Source: Paenibacillus nuruki (GTDB lineage: Bacteria > Bacillota > Bacilli > Paenibacillales > Paenibacillaceae). Taken from it: DNA of 64,000 bases. The number at the start of each line of letters is the position of its first letter. Within the stretch, counting starts at the first letter, position 1. The stretch is taken from the NCBI RefSeq assembly GCF_001721045.1, contig NZ_MDER01000086.1:372001-436000 (forward strand), read 5' to 3'. Under the pieces are notes generated by a model. That model did no database searches and was not told the origin of the DNA. It saw nothing but the letters and a program-made list of their open reading frames with translations. Both the position numbers and the translations under genes were made by a program. Positions 60,122 to 64,000 of this stretch are shown piece after piece.

Positions 60122-63100
60122 CTTCGGTTAACGCTGTTAAGGCGGGTTGATCATTGCCAGCTTGGATCACTTCGTCGATTAAATGCTTTTTGGTCTGCTG
60201 TAATTCATACATCTTATCTTCGACTGTACCTTGCGCGATTAAGCGAATGACCTGCACTGTATTTTGCTGACCCATTCGGTGTGCACGATCGGCGGCTTGT
60301 TCTTCTACCGCCGGATTCCACCATAGATCATATAGAATCACCGTATCGGCTCCTGTCAGATTCAGCCCTGTGCCTCCTGCTTTGAGCGAAATCAAAAAGA
60401 TATCTCGCTCTCCTTCATTGTACCGATTGCAGAGTTCTACACGTTCCGCTACAGGTGTACTTCCGTCCAGATTAAAATAAGGAACTTGAGCTTGCTGAAG
60501 CTCCCGACCGATAATCCCTAACATCTCGGTAAACTGAGAAAAGATCAATAATCGCTTACCTGCATCCAGACTTTCTTCCACAATCTCTAACAGCTGTTCC
60601 AGCTTGGCTGACCCACCTTGATACTGTTGGATAAATAGCGCCGGATGACAACACAACTGACGTAGACGGGTAAGTCCGGCTAGAATTTTGATTTTATTTT
60701 GCGGAACTGCTTTGTCATTTAGATGTTTCAGTGCATCTTGTTGTAGCCTAGCTAGATAGGCGGCATATAGTTTTTTCTGTTCTGGTAAAAGTTCAGACAC
60801 CAGCATATGCTCCTGCTTATCCGGTAATTCTTTCAGCACATCTTTTTTCAATCGTCGTAATACAAAAGGACGGATGCGCTTCGCAACTACTTCTTTGGAG
60901 AGATCAGCAAATGACTTTTTATCGCCTAGCAACTGCGGGAATACCACATGCATAATCGCCCATAATTCGTAGATCGAATTTTCAATCGGTGTGCCTGTTA
61001 ATGCAAAGCGATACTGAGCTTGAATCTGCTTCACTGCTCGCGCCACTTGCGTGAGATCGTTTTTGAATGTCTGCGCTTCATCCAAGATCAACGTGTGAAA
61101 AGAAGAATGGTGCGCTTGTTCTAGATCACGACGCAGTAATGGATACGATGTGATAATCACATCAACTACAGGTTGATCACTGGTCTGAGGGTTTAGCGAT
61201 TGATACCACCGCCGATTACGTTCCGTTTTGGTACCATCGATCAGACAAATATTCATTTCGGGCGCAAACCGCCGAATCTCATGTTGCCAGTTGTACATCA
61301 GCGAAGCCGGAGTGACAATCAATGCAGGCTTGCCACTTTGCCGAATATCCGATAAGACTGAAGCTAGAAAAGTAATACTTTGTAACGTCTTCCCAAGCCC
61401 CATATCATCCGCCAGAATACCACCGAATCCATAATGAGCCAGTGTTCTCATCCACTGATAACCATACTGCTGATAATCTCGCAAAATAGGGATCAAATGC
61501 GTAGGTACAGCTTCTTCCCGTAGATCTGGATTACGCATATTTTCCAATAATAATCGCAAAGATTTGCCAAACTGCACACTTTCATCTTGCGATTCTTGAT
61601 CCAACCCTGCTAACCCTTGCATCAGTGGCATACGCATCTTCAACTGTCCGGTCTGTTCTTCACTGGACTCAAGGTCGATCAGATACTGATCCATTGGCAT
61701 CGACTTCGCCATACCCGTTTGCTGAATAAAAGCGATAATTTTGCGAAATTCTTGTTGTTCCAAAGGTAACAGTGAGCCATTAGGTAATCGATGGTAGCGT
61801 CGTTGTTCTTTTAAGGAGTTCAACACTTCAATAATCTGAGATTCTGCTATCCCATCTAACTCTAGAGTCAGTTCTAGCCAATCATGACGAGGATCGGTAT
61901 TTACTTTTAATTTGGGTGCAGACAAAGGATTGTATAATTTGGCTTTGACGGCTGATGTAGCATAGACTTCGACCCACTTTTCTAAACGGGGCAACAGATG
62001 ATAAAGAAACTCATATTCAGCGTCTTCATCGGTCAAAAAGTACCCGCCTTCTGTCTGTACAAAAGAACCTTCATCTAGCAACATCATAATCTCTTCTTCT
62101 TGCTTCCCATCTCGTAACAAAATCTGCCCTTCAGGCAATTGCGTTCCTTGCATATCCAGTGGATTGATCGTGACTTGTCCGTATTGGAATTCTAAGCCTG
62201 CTAATAAACGATCACGTACACGATCTAGATACAATCGTGCTTGAAGCGGTGTGCGTACAATATATTCGGAGACTGCACGGGTCATATGAACTTGACCTAA
62301 TGTCATTAAACCGGGAATCACTTGCTCGATAAAAGGTTCTAATTGTTCTTCAGGGATCGTCATTGTCTGGTGTGTTCGATATTGTGGTGAAGCTTGCAAT
62401 ACCGATTGAAGCTCACTCAGACGCTGACACTCGTTTTCAGGCACATGAATAATTTGACTATAAGAGATTACCGTTTCATACCATTCCATGACAATAAGGT
62501 GTTCTAGACCTTCTACATGCAGTTCATAACGAGGTGGTGCACTTAACGACTGCGAAGAGTTGATTGAATCGGCTGATAATGGTTCATGACGATCCAGTTG
62601 AAATTGAATCGGCAATGCTTCTTCACTGGATACGACCGCTCCCCATTGCTGACCTGTATGTTCCAATACGGTAGAAGAAGCTTGAGACAATTCTTTCAAT
62701 ATCTCCTGCCAGTGTGATGCGGGAATTAATAACAGACGAGGATTTTGCCTTGCTACAACACCCTGTGATTCCCAGCTTCCGTATTGCTGTTCTTCTTGCA
62801 TAATATCCAGTAGATGCTGAATAAGACGGTCATCTGTACGGGTAAAGCTATGCAATTCAGGATCATACGTAAATGCTTTGGAAAAATAATAACTTTCCCG
62901 GCGCTTCACATGTTCCAAAAATTCGATAAACTGTTGCACAATGTACAGACGTTTGGGTCCTATTTTCATTTCTATTCCAATACGATATTGTCGATTACCA
63001 TAAGCAATTGGCTTACAGATCCATTCCACTTGAAGAGTCGTGCGCGTCTCAAAGTAGGCTCGACTGCCACTAGGACGCTGTTTTTTGTCAGCAAATAAAG

Positions 63101-63545
63101 ATAACAAATGCTGTGTTAATTGCGCGGCATCCGCGTGCTGTTGCTGTATAAGCTGTTCTGCTTCCTGCTGATGGTCTATCTCTTGTTGTAGTTCGATCGA
63201 TAACCCTTGTGGCTTCACCGCTGACTCTATTAAGATCGGCACAATCCCTTGCTGATGCGCATAATAGATATGGATCAATACAGCCGCTATATGCTGACAA
63301 TAATGATCGTAAGAGGATAAAGAAGGACAAGTACACTGAGCATACACTTCCCCTTCTTCATCTATATTTAAAGAAACCTGCTCGGTCAGTTTCGCTCGAA
63401 TATGTACAATGGCTTGGTACACAGAAGATGATTGATCATACTGAATAAAGGATACTTTACCATTACGGTAATACGATTTCCCTTTAGCAAAAGCAGTTTT
63501 TCCACACCATAATTCGATAGTTGGCAAATGAAGTTCGGTACTCAC
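60093..63545 (-). CDS. SNF2-family helicase-like ATPase with SWIM zinc finger
   Basis: An 1150-residue protein of the RapA/YwqA type. A SWIM zinc finger is at the N-terminus (C71, C73, C83, H85 in CTCPSLSSYDHYCQH), a long middle domain (about 130-640) follows, and the SNF2 motor covers about 690-1140: motif I ILADDMGLGKTLQS with K719, LILDEAQTFKN, ALTGTPIENSIYELW, QFTEMLGII, SLKAGGTGLNL and WWNPAVEEQAADRAHRMGQ. It likely moves on DNA or removes proteins or RNA polymerase. The start is GTG 63545 with AAGGAGG eight bases upstream. It forms a single-gene unit. Confidence 0.9.
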   Translation of the reverse strand: MSTELHLPTIELWCGKTAFAKGKSYYRNGKVSFIQYDQSSSVYQAIVHIRAKLTEQVSLNIDEEGEVYAQCTCPSLSSYDHYCQHIAAVLIHIYYAHQQGIVPILIESAVKPQGLSIELQQEIDHQQEAEQLIQQQHADAAQLTQHLLSLFADKKQRPSGSRAYFETRTTLQVEWICKPIAYGNRQYRIGIEMKIGPKRLYIVQQFIEFLEHVKRRESYYFSKAFTYDPELHSFTRTDDRLIQHLLDIMQEEQQYGSWESQGVVARQNPRLLLIPASHWQEILKELSQASSTVLEHTGQQWGAVVSSEEALPIQFQLDRHEPLSADSINSSQSLSAPPRYELHVEGLEHLIVMEWYETVISYSQIIHVPENECQRLSELQSVLQASPQYRTHQTMTIPEEQLEPFIEQVIPGLMTLGQVHMTRAVSEYIVRTPLQARLYLDRVRDRLLAGLEFQYGQVTINPLDMQGTQLPEGQILLRDGKQEEEIMMLLDEGSFVQTEGGYFLTDEDAEYEFLYHLLPRLEKWVEVYATSAVKAKLYNPLSAPKLKVNTDPRHDWLELTLELDGIAESQIIEVLNSLKEQRRYHRLPNGSLLPLEQQEFRKIIAFIQQTGMAKSMPMDQYLIDLESSEEQTGQLKMRMPLMQGLAGLDQESQDESVQFGKSLRLLLENMRNPDLREEAVPTHLIPILRDYQQYGYQWMRTLAHYGFGGILADDMGLGKTLQSITFLASVLSDIRQSGKPALIVTPASLMYNWQHEIRRFAPEMNICLIDGTKTERNRRWYQSLNPQTSDQPVVDVIITSYPLLRRDLEQAHHSSFHTLILDEAQTFKNDLTQVARAVKQIQAQYRFALTGTPIENSIYELWAIMHVVFPQLLGDKKSFADLSKEVVAKRIRPFVLRRLKKDVLKELPDKQEHMLVSELLPEQKKLYAAYLARLQQDALKHLNDKAVPQNKIKILAGLTRLRQLCCHPALFIQQYQGGSAKLEQLLEIVEESLDAGKRLLIFSQFTEMLGIIGRELQQAQVPYFNLDGSTPVAERVELCNRYNEGERDIFLISLKAGGTGLNLTGADTVILYDLWWNPAVEEQAADRAHRMGQQNTVQVIRLIAQGTVEDKMYELQQTKKHLIDEVIQAGNDQPALTALTEEEIRQILMI

Positions 63546-63681
63546 GTTGGCATCCTCCTTGCTGAAAGTAGTTCAGGTCTATCGTTGTTATTTCTATAGT
63601 ATACCGTAAGCGCTTAGTAGTATAAGAGCGCTCCTGTCCAATCAAAAGTCATTTTTACATAGCACAATCAGTTATGTTTTT

Positions 63682-64000
63682 TTATAAATGAGCAGTAATA
63701 ATCTGCACAGTATCGCCTTGAGCAATCCTACCTTCTCGTTCTACCGAACAGACAATACCTCTTGCTTTGCGGGCAGCAGGTACAAATTTGGAACGTAACT
63801 TGGGAATATCATATACCTCTTCAATCACTTTACCCGGAAAAATACATGGTAGATTCTCCCCTTCACAGATTAGACCTGTACCATCAGGGAAAATTAATCG
63901 TGCTCCTGCTGGCAAATGGGTCAACTGATCGAAGCCACGGATCATCAGATTGGCTCCTAACCACTCGGGTTTTATTTCTGGTAATTTCATACGTATCGCA
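63682..64000 (-). CDS. MOSC-domain protein (N-terminus outside the window)
   Basis: The frame stays open to the window edge, so the true start probably lies beyond 64000; an internal ATG is at 63990. The visible 106 codons contain the end of a MOSC (molybdenum cofactor sulfurase C-terminal) domain: EWLGANLMIRGFDQLTHLPAGARLIF, GLICEGENLPCIFPGK with a conserved Cys, and RGIVCSVEREGRIAQGDTVQ. MOSC domains bind sulfur carried on Cys and serve Mo-cofactor or sulfur-related chemistry. A 136-base gap separates it from the SNF2 gene. Confidence 0.78.
   Translation of the reverse strand, partial: AIRMKLPEIKPEWLGANLMIRGFDQLTHLPAGARLIFPDGTGLICEGENLPCIFPGKVIEEVYDIPKLRSKFVPAARKARGIVCSVEREGRIAQGDTVQIITAHL

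Overview
The window looks like chromosome of a low-to-moderate GC, spore-former-type Bacillota, most likely Paenibacillus or a near relative. The reasons are strong AGGAGG-type ribosome sites, frequent TTG/GTG starts, Bacillus-like families (HmoB, DUF445, PspC, a PBP3-like penicillin-binding protein, AraC/GH4 sugar loci, PTS parts), a Gram-positive lantibiotic locus and several secreted plant-polysaccharide hydrolases. No rRNA, tRNA, CRISPR array, transposase, integrase or prophage genes were seen. The genus is an inference; no marker gene settles it.

Layout. 1-5.5 kb: 3' end of a secreted GH43/discoidin-domain galactanase-like enzyme, a HicAB toxin-antitoxin pair, a GH13 alpha-glucosidase, a DUF445 membrane protein and a small PspC protein. 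5.7-17.2 kb: a complete subtilin-type class I lantibiotic cluster on the minus strand in the order B-T-C-A-I-F-E-G-R-K. The precursor gene (10687-10857, 56 codons) encodes a subtilin/ericin-like peptide with a new combination of residues. TTGAT-N6-TTGAT repeats, matching the SpaR-type box, lie upstream of lanB and lanA. 17.3-31.7 kb: HmoB, two zinc-ribbon membrane proteins, two TM2 proteins, a heterodimeric ABC exporter in one operon with an FHA/winged-helix regulator, a PBP3-like transpeptidase, a 74-residue protein that is 43% methionine, and several small orphans. 31.9-39 kb: a TetR-adaptor-RND efflux operon with a clear promoter/operator, and a TPR protein.

39.2-48 kb is largely sugar metabolism and wall turnover: a secreted arabinanase, an NlpC/P60 endopeptidase, a GH4 alpha-galactosidase with a divergent AraC regulator, a second AraC regulator and a short-form pyruvate kinase. 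Immediately after pyk lies a 2.1-kb A/T-rich island with a secreted matrixin-like metalloprotease and a divergent lipoprotein. It is bracketed by two 80-bp direct copies (78/80 identical) of the pyk terminator region. 50.2-55.4 kb: a divergent PTS locus (EIIA, a metal-site-degenerate M24-like protein and a DeoR regulator against EIICB and an MBL-fold hydrolase). 55.5-64 kb: a soluble chemoreceptor with duplicated PAS domains, an alkyltransferase-like protein, an SDR protein without the usual Tyr/Lys pair, an HD-GYP protein, an SNF2-family helicase with a SWIM finger, and part of a MOSC-domain protein.

How the genes may work together: the lantibiotic locus holds every part expected for synthesis (B, C), export (T), self-protection (I, FEG) and autoinduction (K, R), but no leader protease, as in subtilin producers. 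The most unusual items are the new lantibiotic, the methionine-rich protein under an operator-like palindrome, the terminator-flanked protease/lipoprotein island, and the M24-like protein inside a PTS operon. Composition remarks are visual impressions, not calculations; family names come from reading the translated sequences, not from a database search.
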